From positions 186,001-250,000 of the forward strand of contig CAVOXT010000001.1 in assembly GCA_963700495.1 (NCBI GenBank): DNA of 64,000 bases, in the 5' to 3' direction. This document shows positions 43,594 to 52,748 of this stretch, one piece after another. The notes beneath the pieces were generated by a model that did no database searches, was not told the DNA's origin, and saw only the letters and a list, made by a program, of their open reading frames with translations. The first letter of the stretch is position 1, and every line of letters starts with the position of its first letter. The translations under genes and the position numbers were made by a program. The DNA is from JACCTU01 sp963700495. GTDB taxonomy: Bacteria; Actinomycetota; Thermoleophilia; Gaiellales; Gaiellaceae.

Positions 43594-44669
43594 GCGCGAG
43601 CGACGGACCGCTCGTCGAGATCGATCGGCTCAAGGTCTATTTCCCGATCAAGAGCGGTCTCATCCTCGACCGGCACGTCGGCGACATCCGCGCGGTCGAC
43701 GACGTCACGCTCGAGATCCGCCGCGGCGAGACGCTCGGCCTCGTCGGCGAGTCGGGCTGCGGCAAGTCCACGATCGGCCGCACGCTCCTTCGTCTCTACG
43801 AGCCCGTCGAGGGCCGGATCGTCTTCGACGGTCAGGACATCACGCACATGAGCGAGAAGGAGCTCCAGCCGTTGCGGCGCCGGATGCAGATGGTCTTCCA
43901 GGATCCGTACGCCTCGCTCAACCCGCGTCACTCGGTCGGGCGGATCATCGGCGAGCCGATGAAGACACACGGTCTGGCCGGCCGTCGCGACGTCGACACG
44001 CGCGTCCGGGAGCTGCTCGGGATCGTGGGCCTGCCCGCCGACGCGGCGGCGCGCTACCCGCACGAGTTCTCCGGAGGTCAGCGCCAGCGGATCGGTGTCG
44101 CCCGCGCGCTCGGTCTGAACCCTGACCTCGTCGTCGCAGACGAGCCGGTCTCCGCCCTCGACGTCTCGATCCAGGCGCAGATCCTCAACCTGCTCGAGTC
44201 GCTGCAGGCCGAGTTCGACCTCACCTATCTCTTCATCGCCCACGACCTGGCCGTCGTCCGGCACATCTCCGACCGGATCGCGGTCATGTACCTCGGGATG
44301 ATCGCCGAGGTCTCGCCGGCCGGGGAGCTCTACCGGCGGCCGCTGCATCCGTACACGATCGCGCTCCTCTCGGCGGTGCCGATCCCCGACCCGAGGGTCG
44401 AGCGCCGGCGCGAGGCGATTCTGCTTCCCGGCGACATTCCGTCCCCGGCGAACCCCCCGCAGGCATGCCGGTTCCACACCCGTTGCCCCTACGTCCAGCC
44501 GACCCGCTGCCGTGACGACGTGCCGCCGCTGCGGCGGCTCGCTCCGGGTCATACGGTCGCCTGCCACTATGCGGAGCAGATCGAGGCGGGGCTGATCCAG
44601 CCGCAGGAGCACGAGACGGTCTTCGAACCGGTGTTCAACCAGCCGATTCTCGAGCCGCCTCCCCTCTAG
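43590..44669 (+). CDS. Peptide ABC transporter ATPase, DppF type (operon 1)
   Basis: 359 residues from GTG 43590, overlapping the dppD stop (GTGA). Typical DppF start LVEIDRLKVYFPIKSG, Walker A GESGCGKSTIGRTLLRL, signature FSGGQRQRIGVARAL, Walker B LVVADEPVSALDV, switch FIAHDLAVVRH and the C-terminal ACRFHTRCPYVQPTRC cluster. A 40-residue extension at the C-terminus (EQIEAGLIQPQEHETVFEPV) is longer than in most relatives. It ends the first operon. Confidence 0.95.
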   Translation: MSASDGPLVEIDRLKVYFPIKSGLILDRHVGDIRAVDDVTLEIRRGETLGLVGESGCGKSTIGRTLLRLYEPVEGRIVFDGQDITHMSEKELQPLRRRMQMVFQDPYASLNPRHSVGRIIGEPMKTHGLAGRRDVDTRVRELLGIVGLPADAAARYPHEFSGGQRQRIGVARALGLNPDLVVADEPVSALDVSIQAQILNLLESLQAEFDLTYLFIAHDLAVVRHISDRIAVMYLGMIAEVSPAGELYRRPLHPYTIALLSAVPIPDPRVERRREAILLPGDIPSPANPPQACRFHTRCPYVQPTRCRDDVPPLRRLAPGHTVACHYAEQIEAGLIQPQEHETVFEPVFNQPILEPPPL

Positions 44670-44789
44670 CGGGCGCTTTCCTCCGAGGTCATTAACCCCA
44701 TCGCAACAACCGATCGGCGAGTCTGTCGTCTATTAGGATCGAGCCGCCCGCGACCCCGCTGGCGGCGTTAGCGACGAATGGGGGTTCGA

Positions 44790-46460
44790 ATGACGTTGAG
44801 TAAGTGGAGGCGGTTCATAGGAGCGTTCGCTCTTCTGGCCGCCCTCACGTTCGCCCTTGCCGCATGCGGCGGCGGCGACGACGAATCCGGGGGTGCCACG
44901 ACAGGGGCGAGCGGAGGAACGGCTTCGAAGACGTTCCCTGAGTTCAAGATCGCCTTCGACAACGGCATCGACTACCTCGACCCGGGTCTCTCGTACACGG
45001 TGCAGGGCTGGGGGATCATGCTCCCCGTGCACCTCGGCCTGGTGACGTACAAGCTCGTGAACGGCCCTGACGGCGCGACGATCATTCCGGCACTCGCCGA
45101 GGATCTGCCCGAGATCTCCCAGGACGGCTTGACGTACAAGTTCACTCTGCGCGACGGGCTCACGTACTCGGACGGCTCGCCGATCAAGGCGACTGACTTC
45201 AAGAACACGATCAAGCGCCTGTATCTGATCGACTCGCCGGGCGTCGGTTTCTTCACCGGCATCAAGGGTGCAGACCAGTTCGGATCGACGAAGAAGGGCG
45301 ACATCAGCGGCATCGTGGTCGATGACGACGCCCGCACGATCGAGATCCAACTGACGAAGCCGCAGGGCGACTTCCTCTACATCCTCGCCACGGGCTTCGC
45401 GCAGATCGTCCCGAGCTCGACGCCCGCCAAGGACCAGTCGACGGCCGGGATCCCTGCAAACGGTCCGTACATGATCCAGAGCTACACGCCGAACCGGGAA
45501 GTCGTTGTCGTTCGGAACCCGGAGTGGAAGGGCATCGACGGCATCGCGGACGGCAACCCCGACAAGATGGTCTTCAACGTCGTCGAGGAGGACTCGGCCG
45601 CACTGCAGTCGGTCATCGACGGTAAGAACGACTACAACTTCCACCCGATCCCGGTCGACCGGCTTGGTGAGGTACAGAGTCAGTACGCCGACCAGCTGAA
45701 GCTGTTCACGCCGGCGAACACGTACTACTACTTCATGAACACGCGGCTCAAGCCGTTCGACAAGCTCGAGGTGCGTCAGGCCGTGAACTACGCGGTCGAC
45801 CGTGAAGCAGTCGTCCGGCTCTACGGCGGTCTGGCGTCGCCGACGCAGAACGTGCTTCCGCCGACGTACCCGCAGTACACGAAGATCGACATGTACCCGC
45901 ACGACCTGGCGAAGGCAAAGCAGCTCGTGCAGCAGTCCGGGTACGCCGGAATGGCCGTCACGGTCTGGGGCAACTCGCGTGAGACGCTCCAGAAGCCGGC
46001 GGCGTATCTTGCGGACGTCCTCAACTCGATCGGCTTCAAGGCGAAGCTGAAGATCATCGATCCGTCGGTGTACTTCACGACGATCGGGAACCAGCGCACG
46101 AAGGCGCAGGCTGGTATCGCCAACTGGTTCCAGGACTACCCGCACCCGCTGAACTGGTTCGACGTGCTCCTGAACGGCAACCGCATCACCGAGGAGCACA
46201 ACAACAACTACTCCAACGCCGACGTGGCGGCGATCAACGACAAGATCGAGGCGCTCAAGAAAGAGCCCGAGATCAACGACGACGTCAACGCACAGTGGGC
46301 TGAGGTCGATCAGATGGTGGCGGAGAACGCCCTGTGGGCTCCGATCGTCAACAGGCAGTTCACGGACTTCTTCACGCCGCAGATGGACCTGCAGAACTGC
46401 TACGTGAACCACGTGCTGTACCAGTTCATCTACACCTCGGCCTGCAAGAAGACGAGCTAA
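44790..46460 (+). CDS. Peptide/oligopeptide ABC transporter, substrate-binding lipoprotein (operon 2)
   Basis: 556 residues from ATG 44790, chosen because GGGGG stands five bases upstream and the N-terminus becomes a clean lipoprotein signal: MTLSKWRRFIGAFALLAALT then FALAAC with the lipobox LAAC. ATG 44778 is also in frame. Solute-binding family 5 landmarks: GIDYLDPGLSYTVQGWGIML, SQDGLTYKFTLRDGLTYSDG, VRQAVNYAVDREAVVRLYGG. Only weakly similar to the operon 1 protein by eye, so the two systems probably take up different substrates. It opens a second five-gene operon in which the two permease genes are in the opposite order. Confidence 0.93.
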   Translation: MTLSKWRRFIGAFALLAALTFALAACGGGDDESGGATTGASGGTASKTFPEFKIAFDNGIDYLDPGLSYTVQGWGIMLPVHLGLVTYKLVNGPDGATIIPALAEDLPEISQDGLTYKFTLRDGLTYSDGSPIKATDFKNTIKRLYLIDSPGVGFFTGIKGADQFGSTKKGDISGIVVDDDARTIEIQLTKPQGDFLYILATGFAQIVPSSTPAKDQSTAGIPANGPYMIQSYTPNREVVVVRNPEWKGIDGIADGNPDKMVFNVVEEDSAALQSVIDGKNDYNFHPIPVDRLGEVQSQYADQLKLFTPANTYYYFMNTRLKPFDKLEVRQAVNYAVDREAVVRLYGGLASPTQNVLPPTYPQYTKIDMYPHDLAKAKQLVQQSGYAGMAVTVWGNSRETLQKPAAYLADVLNSIGFKAKLKIIDPSVYFTTIGNQRTKAQAGIANWFQDYPHPLNWFDVLLNGNRITEEHNNNYSNADVAAINDKIEALKKEPEINDDVNAQWAEVDQMVAENALWAPIVNRQFTDFFTPQMDLQNCYVNHVLYQFIYTSACKKTS

Positions 46461-46522
46461 CGCAGCCGAGCAAAAGGGAATAGGCTCGAGGGCGCCCTCC
46501 GGGGCGCCCTCGAGCCAGGTCG

Positions 46523-47611
46523 ATGACCCAACAGGCCACGGACTTCACCCTCGACACCGCCGCAGCGCTTGCGGAGCGCGAGCACGGGCCGATCGAGGGT
46601 AGGAGCCCGTGGTATCTCGCCTGGCGCCGGCTGCGGCGGAACTACTTCGCCCTCGGCGCGCTTCTCCTCTTCTTCATGATCGTCGCGGCGTGCATCGCTG
46701 CTCCCTGGTACGCCGAGAACGTCGCAGGTACCGGGCCGAACAACACGCACCTGACCGACAAGGTTCTCGTCGACGGCGAGGAAGTCGACGTGATCTCCCC
46801 GGGCGGCACCGAGCCGGACCCCGTGACCGGAGAGCTCGTGATCGTGCCGGTCACGGTGATGGGCCCGCAGTTCTGGCACGCCGGTGGCAAGTACGTGCTC
46901 GGCGCCGACACGCTCGGCCGTGACGTCGCCGTGCGCGTGCTCTACGGCGGGCGCAACTCGCTCCTGATCGGAATCGGCTCGGCGCTGATCTGCACGTTCC
47001 TCGCGACCGTGCTGGCACTGCTCGCCGGCTACTTCGGCGCGTGGTCGGACTGGGGGATCACCCGCGTCTTCGACCTGATCGCCGCCCTGCCCGTGATCCT
47101 GCTCGGGATCGCGCTCGGCGCCGCGCTCTCGATCAACGGCTTCCACCATGGTCCGATCAACGTCGAGTCGGGCAGTCTCTGGATCCCGACGATGATCATC
47201 TCGGTCATCCTCGTCGCCTACATCGGCCGGCCGCTGCGCGGGCAGATCCTCTCCCTGCGCGAGAAGGAGTTCATCGAGGCGTCGATCTCGCAGGGTTCCG
47301 GCCCGTTTCGTGTGATGCTGGGCGAGATCCTGCCCAACATCGCGTCGTCAATCCTCGTCTTCTTCACCCTGATCATCGCGAACAACATCCTTGTCGAGGC
47401 CGCGCTGTCGTTCCTGGGCGCAGGCGTCCAGCCGCCGAACCCTTCGTGGGGGACGTTGATCTCCGAAGGACAGGAGCGGATCCGTACCGCTCCCTGGCTG
47501 ACGATCGTCCCCGGCGCCGCGATCGTCATGACGGTCGTCGCGCTCAACATCTTCGGAGACGGCTTGCGTGACGCACTCGACCCGCGCGCGAAAGTGAGGA
47601 TCGAGCACTAA
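46523..47611 (+). CDS. Peptide ABC transporter permease, DppC type (operon 2)
   Basis: 362 residues. Cytoplasmic N-terminal arm, first helix (FALGALLLFFMIVAACIAAP), then an extracytoplasmic loop of about 75 residues (for example THLTDKVLVDGEEVDVISPG) that is longer than usual for DppC. LGADTLGRDVAVRVLYGGRN, EAA loop EKEFIEASISQGSGPFRVML and the GLRDALDPRAK C-terminus are standard. No frameshift. Its stop overlaps the next start (TAATG). Confidence 0.93.
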   Translation: MTQQATDFTLDTAAALAEREHGPIEGRSPWYLAWRRLRRNYFALGALLLFFMIVAACIAAPWYAENVAGTGPNNTHLTDKVLVDGEEVDVISPGGTEPDPVTGELVIVPVTVMGPQFWHAGGKYVLGADTLGRDVAVRVLYGGRNSLLIGIGSALICTFLATVLALLAGYFGAWSDWGITRVFDLIAALPVILLGIALGAALSINGFHHGPINVESGSLWIPTMIISVILVAYIGRPLRGQILSLREKEFIEASISQGSGPFRVMLGEILPNIASSILVFFTLIIANNILVEAALSFLGAGVQPPNPSWGTLISEGQERIRTAPWLTIVPGAAIVMTVVALNIFGDGLRDALDPRAKVRIEH

Positions 47612-48561
47612 TGGCCGCGTTCATCGTCCGCAGAGCAATCGGCGCGATCATCGTTCTCTTCGTCGTCAGCTTCATCACGTTCTGCATCTTCATCGTGATC
47701 CCCGGCGGAGATCCGGCGACGCGGATGGCGGGCAAGAACGCCACCGACGAGAACATCGCGAACATCCGCGAGACGTGGGGTTTCGACCAGCCGTTCTACG
47801 TCCAGTACGGGAAGATGATGCAGAAGGTCTTCACGGGCGACCTGATCTCGTACACGACGCAGCAGGACGTGATCACCGAGATCAAGCGGGGCCTCCCCGC
47901 GACACTCTCGCTCGCGATCGGCGCCGCGATCATCTGGCTCTTCTTTGGCGTCCTCGTGGGGGTGATCTCAGCGGTAACCGCGGGGAGGTGGTCGGACAGA
48001 GGGATCACGATTTTGGCGCTGATCGGTATCTCGATGCCTGTCTTCTGGCTCGGGATCCTCGCGCGCTACTACCTCGGGCCGGAGAACGCCGGCATCTTCC
48101 CAGACGGCCAGTACGTGCCGCTGACCGAGAGCCCGGTCGAGTGGTTCTACCACCTGATCCTGCCGTGGTGCGTGCTCGCAGTGCTGTTCATCGGCTTCTA
48201 CGGCCGCGTGCTCCGCTCGAACATCCTCGACTCGATCAACGAGGACTACGTGCGCACCGCACGCGCGAAGGGCCTCAACCCGCGCCGCGTGATGATGAAG
48301 CACGTGTTGCGGAACTCGATGATCCCGATCGTGACGCTGTTCGCGCTCGACTTCGCGGGCGTGATCGGCGGCGGAGCGATCCTGACGGAGACCGTCTTCG
48401 ACCTCCAGGGCGTGGGGCAGTACGCCGCGCGTTCGGTGCGCTCGCTCGACCTGCCGCCGATCATGGCGGTCACTCTTCTGGGCGCGTTCTTCATCGTCCT
48501 CTTCAACGCGATCGTCGACTTCCTCTACGCGTACCTCGATCCAAGGATCCGTCCCTCCTAG
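47611..48561 (+). CDS. Peptide ABC transporter permease, DppB type (operon 2)
   Basis: 316 residues with the DppB start FIVRRAIGAIIVLFVVSFIT, six helices, and the EAA loop EDYVRTARAKGLNPRRVMMK. The terminal YLDPRIRPS is standard. ATG 47611 and stop TAG 48559-48561, which shares its G with the next GTG. Confidence 0.94.
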   Translation: MAAFIVRRAIGAIIVLFVVSFITFCIFIVIPGGDPATRMAGKNATDENIANIRETWGFDQPFYVQYGKMMQKVFTGDLISYTTQQDVITEIKRGLPATLSLAIGAAIIWLFFGVLVGVISAVTAGRWSDRGITILALIGISMPVFWLGILARYYLGPENAGIFPDGQYVPLTESPVEWFYHLILPWCVLAVLFIGFYGRVLRSNILDSINEDYVRTARAKGLNPRRVMMKHVLRNSMIPIVTLFALDFAGVIGGGAILTETVFDLQGVGQYAARSVRSLDLPPIMAVTLLGAFFIVLFNAIVDFLYAYLDPRIRPS

Positions 48562-49587
48562 TGGCCGAGCGGCTGCTCGAGGTCCGGGGCCTCAAGGTCC
48601 AGTTCGCGACAGAGGACGGTGTCGTCAACGCCGTCGACGGAGTGGACTTCACGCTCGATCGCGGAGAGGTGCTCGGGATCGTCGGCGAGTCAGGCTCCGG
48701 CAAGAGCGTCACGGCGATGACGATGCTCGGCCTGACCCGAGGCGTGAACGCCCGCTTCGAAGGCGAGGTGCTGTACAAGGGCCGCGACCTGCTCACGCTC
48801 AGCGAGGCCGAGCTCCAGTCGATCCGCGGGAACGAGCTCGCGATGATCTTCCAGGACCCGATGACCTCGATGAACCCGGTCTACAGGATCGGAGCTCAGA
48901 TCAGCGAGGGGCTCAAGGCGCACAACCCCGGTATGAGCAAGGCCGACTGTGCGCGCGCGCTCGGTCGAGCTCCTGCGCGCGGTCGGGATCCCGAACCCCG
49001 AATCGCGTGTCGACGACCACCCGCACCAGTTCTCGGGCGGGATGCGCCAGCGCGCGATGATCGCGATGTCGCTCGCGAACAACCCGGACATCCTGATCGC
49101 CGACGAGCCGACCACCGCGCTCGACGTGACGATTCAGGCACAGATCATCGAGCTGATCGACCGGCTGAAGGACGAGTTCAACTCCGCCGTGATCCTGATC
49201 ACGCACGACCTCGGCGTCGTCGCAGAGATCGCCGACGTGATCCTGGTCATGTACGCCGGCCGGGTCGTCGAGGTCGGGACGAAGCGGCAGATCTTCTACG
49301 ACCCGCAGCATCCGTACGCATGGGGTCTGCTCGGTTCGATCCCGCGGCTCGACCGCCCGAAGTCCGAGCGGCTGCACTCGATCGAGGGCGCGCCGCCGTC
49401 GCTGATCAACATGCCGCAAGGCTGCAAGTTCCGGCCGCGCTGCCCGCATGCGTTCGAGAAGTGCTCGGAGGAGCCGGCGCTCGAGAACCGCGTCGAGGAT
49501 CCGGGCCATCTCGACCGGTGCTGGCTGCCGGTCGAGGTCAAGCGGACGATCCGCGAGGCGACGATCACCGGAGAGCAGGCGGCGTGA
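48561..49587 (+). CDS. Peptide ABC transporter ATPase, DppD type, frameshifted (operon 2)
   Basis: About 341 residues from GTG 48561. Walker A GESGSGKSVTAMTMLGL, Q-loop IFQDPMTSMNP, signature FSGGMRQRAMIAMSL, Walker B ILIADEPTTALDV, and the C-terminal GCKFRPRCPHAFEKC cluster. One indel near 48955 splits the gene after MSKADCARA; the next frame supplies RSVELLRAVGIPNPESRVDD. The end overlaps the next ATPase start (GTGA). Confidence 0.92.
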
Positions 49588-50699
49588 GCACGAGCGAGAC
49601 GCCTCTCGTCGAGGTGCGGCATCTGAAGAAGTACTTCCCGATCAAGAAGGGGATGCTCCAGCGCGAGGTCGCGCGCGTGCACGCCGTGGACGACGTCTCG
49701 TTCTCGGTGCACAAGGGCGAGACGCTCGGTCTCGTCGGCGAGTCGGGCTGCGGCAAGTCGACGCTCGGGCGCACGATCATCCGCCTGCTCCACCCGACCG
49801 ACGGGCAGATCCTCTTCGAGGGCCGCGACATCACGAGCCTGAAGGCGCGGCAGATGCGGCCGCTCCGGCGCGAGATACAGATGATCTTCCAGGATCCCTA
49901 CGCGTCTTTGAACCCGCGCAAGCGTGTCGGCTCGATCATCGGGGACCCGCTCAAGATCCACGGAATCGGCACGAAGGCGGAGCGAAAACGCCGCGTCCAG
50001 GAGCTGCTCGAGATCGTCGGGCTCTCGCCCGAGCACTACAACCGCTTCCCGCACGAGTTCTCCGGCGGGCAGCGGCAGCGGATCGGTGTCGCCCGCTCGC
50101 TCGCGCTCCGGCCGAAGCTGATCATCGCGGACGAACCGGTCTCGGCTCTCGACGTGTCGATCCAGTCGCAGATCCTCAACCTGCTCACGGACCTCCAGTC
50201 CGAGTTCGACCTGACCTACATCTTCATCGCACACGACCTCGGAGTCGTGCGCCACGTCTCCGACCGGATCGCAGTCATGTACCTCGGGAAGATCGCGGAG
50301 CTCTCGCCTGGGGAGGAGCTCTACGACCGGCCGATCATGCCGTACACCGAGGCGCTCCTCTCGGCCGTGCCGATTCCCGATCCCGACCTCGCCGAGCGCC
50401 GGGAGCGGATCGTCCTCATCGGGGACGTCCCGTCGCCGATCAACCCGCCGTCCGGCTGCCGCTTCCACCCGCGCTGCCGCTACATGACCGACGTGTGCCA
50501 GCAGATCGAGCCGCCGCTGGCGGACTACGGGGGGCACCTCGCGGCGTGCCACCATCCGCTGAACGTCTCCGCGGCGGAGGCGCTCGGGGCCCGGGTGGCC
50601 AAGGAGTCGCCCGAGTCCGCGCCGGCTGACGCCACACCGACCGAGCCGGCAGGGAGAGATTCCCACCCGGTCTCCGCCGAAACCCCTCGATCTGGCTAG
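49584..50699 (+). CDS. Peptide ABC transporter ATPase, DppF type (operon 2)
   Basis: 371 residues. DppF start LVEVRHLKKYFPIKKGMLQR, Walker A GESGCGKSTLGRTIIRL, signature FSGGQRQRIGVARSL, Walker B LIIADEPVSALDV, switch FIAHDLGVVRH and cluster GCRFHPRCRYMTDVC. The C-terminal 40 residues are Ala/Pro/Glu-rich and not part of the fold. GTG 49584 chosen by the GTGA overlap. Last gene of operon 2. Confidence 0.95.
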   Translation: MSTSETPLVEVRHLKKYFPIKKGMLQREVARVHAVDDVSFSVHKGETLGLVGESGCGKSTLGRTIIRLLHPTDGQILFEGRDITSLKARQMRPLRREIQMIFQDPYASLNPRKRVGSIIGDPLKIHGIGTKAERKRRVQELLEIVGLSPEHYNRFPHEFSGGQRQRIGVARSLALRPKLIIADEPVSALDVSIQSQILNLLTDLQSEFDLTYIFIAHDLGVVRHVSDRIAVMYLGKIAELSPGEELYDRPIMPYTEALLSAVPIPDPDLAERRERIVLIGDVPSPINPPSGCRFHPRCRYMTDVCQQIEPPLADYGGHLAACHHPLNVSAAEALGARVAKESPESAPADATPTEPAGRDSHPVSAETPRSG

Positions 50700-50744
50700 T
50701 TCCCTCTAAAGCGCGGGCATAGGCCCGCCGATACGTGTGAGGCA

Positions 50745-51077
50745 ATGGACGCTGCCGAGCGCAGGGAAATCCTGACCCGCTACGCGGACCACACACGCCG
50801 CTTCGACGAGCTTGCCTCGAAGCGGAAGAACGGTTCGCAGGCCGAGGTCATCACCTTCAGTGCACCGCTCCGCGAGCTGGAGCAGGAGCCGACGATGCGC
50901 GAGGTCGAGGTCCTTCAACTGATCTCGGACGGCCTCGTGAACCGCGAGATCGGCGAGCGCCTCTTCCTGAGCGAGGAGACGGTCAAGAGCCACGTCCGGC
51001 ATTTGCTGGCGAAACTTCAGTCCCGCTCGCGCGCCCACGCGGTCGCCGTCGGCTTCCGCCGCGGCATCATCGTCTAG
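50745..51077 (+). CDS. Small LuxR-type HTH protein
   Basis: 110 residues. The last 65 are a LuxR/GerE HTH (TMREVEVLQLISDGLVNREI followed by GERLFLSEETVKSHVRHLLA). The first 45 residues are charged and helical, without a receiver or ligand domain. A regulator that may depend on dimer partners. The start ATG 50745 is 45 bases after the Dpp operon, and no terminator separates them. Confidence 0.85.
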   Translation: MDAAERREILTRYADHTRRFDELASKRKNGSQAEVITFSAPLRELEQEPTMREVEVLQLISDGLVNREIGERLFLSEETVKSHVRHLLAKLQSRSRAHAVAVGFRRGIIV

Positions 51078-51153
51078 CGCCCTCGCAAACTCGTAGCCCA
51101 CCACCGGCTTAGGTTGAGGGCGCCCCGGGAACACATTAAGCGTTCTCCCCCTC

Positions 51154-51209
51154 TTTTCCACACCATGTGGAAATCCCTCAACAGAGTGATGCCCACATGG
51201 TGTGGAAAA
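51154..51209. repeat. Perfect 17-bp inverted repeat, 22-bp spacer
   Basis: TTTTCCACACCATGTGG (51154-51170) and CCACATGGTGTGGAAAA (51193-51209) are exact reverse complements. Each arm is itself a near-palindrome (CCACA-CCA-TGTGG). No gene uses it as a terminator: the nearest upstream stop is 77 bases away. Confidence 0.85.
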
Positions 51210-51351
51210 CAGAAACTAAGACTGCTCTACCAGGACTTACCGCTACCGGCCACCGCAGCCAGCGCCGAGAGCGCGCTGAACAGCGTGATGGCACGAAAAC
51301 GAGAAAGGTCATGGAAGACCTCCTATTGGGGACTGACGGCATGCCGATCGT

Positions 51352-51383
51352 AAACCCTCCTCCGGTAGTTACAAGAGGGTTTT
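51352..51383 (+). terminator. Terminator-like hairpin
   Basis: AAACCCTC (51352-51359) pairs with GAGGGTTT (51375-51382), followed by TC. The loop of 15 bases is long, so efficiency is doubtful. Confidence 0.45.
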
Positions 51384-51423
51384 CTCGCACGTTTGCTCTT
51401 GCGAAATTGCCACTAACAGCGCG

Positions 51424-52748
51424 GTGTTGTGGCTCGGAGGGGCGTTTCTCACGTGCGCGGTTGCCGCAATGTGGATGACGGCGACGGCCGGAAAGGGCCT
51501 TCCTCAGTGGTGGGTAATCGGTGCGCTGGCAATCGTCGCCGGCGTTGCCGAACGCCAGGGCGTCCGGGTGACCAAGAACATCGAGATGTCGATCTCGTAC
51601 CTCCCGATCGTCTTCGCGGCCGTCGCATTCGGTCCGCTTGCGGCGGGCCTCGTCGGCGCAGCGGCGAATTTCCTTGACTTACGGCCCCCCTACCTCCGGT
51701 GGGCCATCTACACACCGGCGCGCGCCCTCTCGGCCTGCATCGCGGGAATCGCCGCCTCCGCGTCGCAGCGAGCGAGTCGAGCTTCGGCGCGATCTTGGTC
51801 GCGAGCCTCTTCGCAGCTGCCGCATATATGGGGAGCGACGCGCTAATCAACACTCTTGTCTGGTCGCGAGGCGGTCTGCCGCGGTCCTCGCCTACGTTCG
51901 AACGGTCGGTCCGATGACACTCGTTTCGTTGCCGCTCCACGTACCGATTGTGGCTTTGCTTGTCTTTGCGTACCGAAACTATGCGCTTTGGGTCGTACTC
52001 ACCTTCCTGCTCCTGCGCTTGCGCTGCAGCGCCTTATCAATCTGTATCAGCAGCAGCGTGAGGCAACCCAGGATCTCGCCGAGGCTAATCTTCGACTTGA
52101 GAACGCCAACCTCTCGTTCGCGACGGCCTTGGTCGCGACGCTAGATGCGAGAGATCAGTACACCGCGGGCCACTCCGCGGCGGTCGCTGTGTACTCCCGT
52201 GACATCGCAGCGGGGCTGGGTCTGAGCGATCGGGAACAACAAGGCGCGCATCTAGCCGGGCTCGTCCACGACATTGGGAAGGTTGGTCTTCCTGCTGGAC
52301 TTCTTGAGAAGGCCGGGCCTCTGACCCTGGAAGAGCGACGACAGATGGAGTAGCACAGCGCGATCGGTGAACGAATCCTCGGAAAGGTCGAGGACTACGC
52401 TGAGATTGCCAAGATCGTACGTCACCATCATGAGCGGGCTGACGGGAAGGATATCCCGACAGGCTCCGATCGGACGCGATCCCGTTCATCTCGCGCATCA
52501 TCACAGTTGCCGATGCGTACAACGCGATGACATCGGATCGCCCATATCGTGACGCAATGCCGTCTCGCGTTGCTCGCCTGCGACTCGCCCAAGCGGTCGA
52601 AACGCAGTTCGATACAGCAGTTGTCGCGGCCTTCGAGGGTGTACTCGTCGCGGCGGAAAATGAGTATCGAACTGCTATGAGTTCTGAGTTCGGTTTGGTC
52701 GCTCGAACGGCGTACACAAAGCTCCCAGCCGTAACCGTCGCTGCCTAG
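51424..52748 (+). pseudogene. Membrane HD-GYP phosphodiesterase-like gene, broken
   Basis: A c-di-GMP phosphodiesterase-type protein is readable only by changing frame about four times (near 51765, 51880, 52005 and 52460) and passing a TAG at 52351-52353. The N-terminal part has several membrane helices (SISYLPIVFAAVAFGPLAAG, TLVSLPLHVPIVALLVFAYR). Then a coiled linker and the HD-GYP domain follow: YTAGHSAAVAVYSRDIAAGL, HLAGLVHDIGKVGLP, KIVRHHHERADGKD and ITVADAYNAMTSDRPYRDAM. The TAG falls between QME and HSAIGERILG, where relatives have a Gln or similar residue. Combined shifts plus a stop make real decay plausible. The final TAG shares CTAG with the convergent regulator's stop. Confidence 0.8.

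Larger units (their letters stand above)
51078..51423. other. Intergenic region, structured and less GC-rich
   Basis: No credible gene. The stretch contains the 17-bp inverted repeat at 51154-51209, an outer 8-bp pair (GTTGAGGG 51113-51120 with CCCTCAAC 51175-51182) and a hairpin at 51352-51382. Base composition is visibly lower in GC than the neighbouring operons. Confidence 0.6.

Noticed and set aside
51167..51478. 104-residue frame in the 51.1-51.4 kb gap
   Set aside because: Overlaps the inverted repeat and the HD-GYP start, has no ribosome binding site and no recognisable domain.
52351..52353. Pyrrolysine-type readthrough of the TAG in the HD-GYP gene
   Set aside because: No sign of a pyrrolysine system, and the gene also carries several frameshifts, so loss of function or sequence error is simpler.
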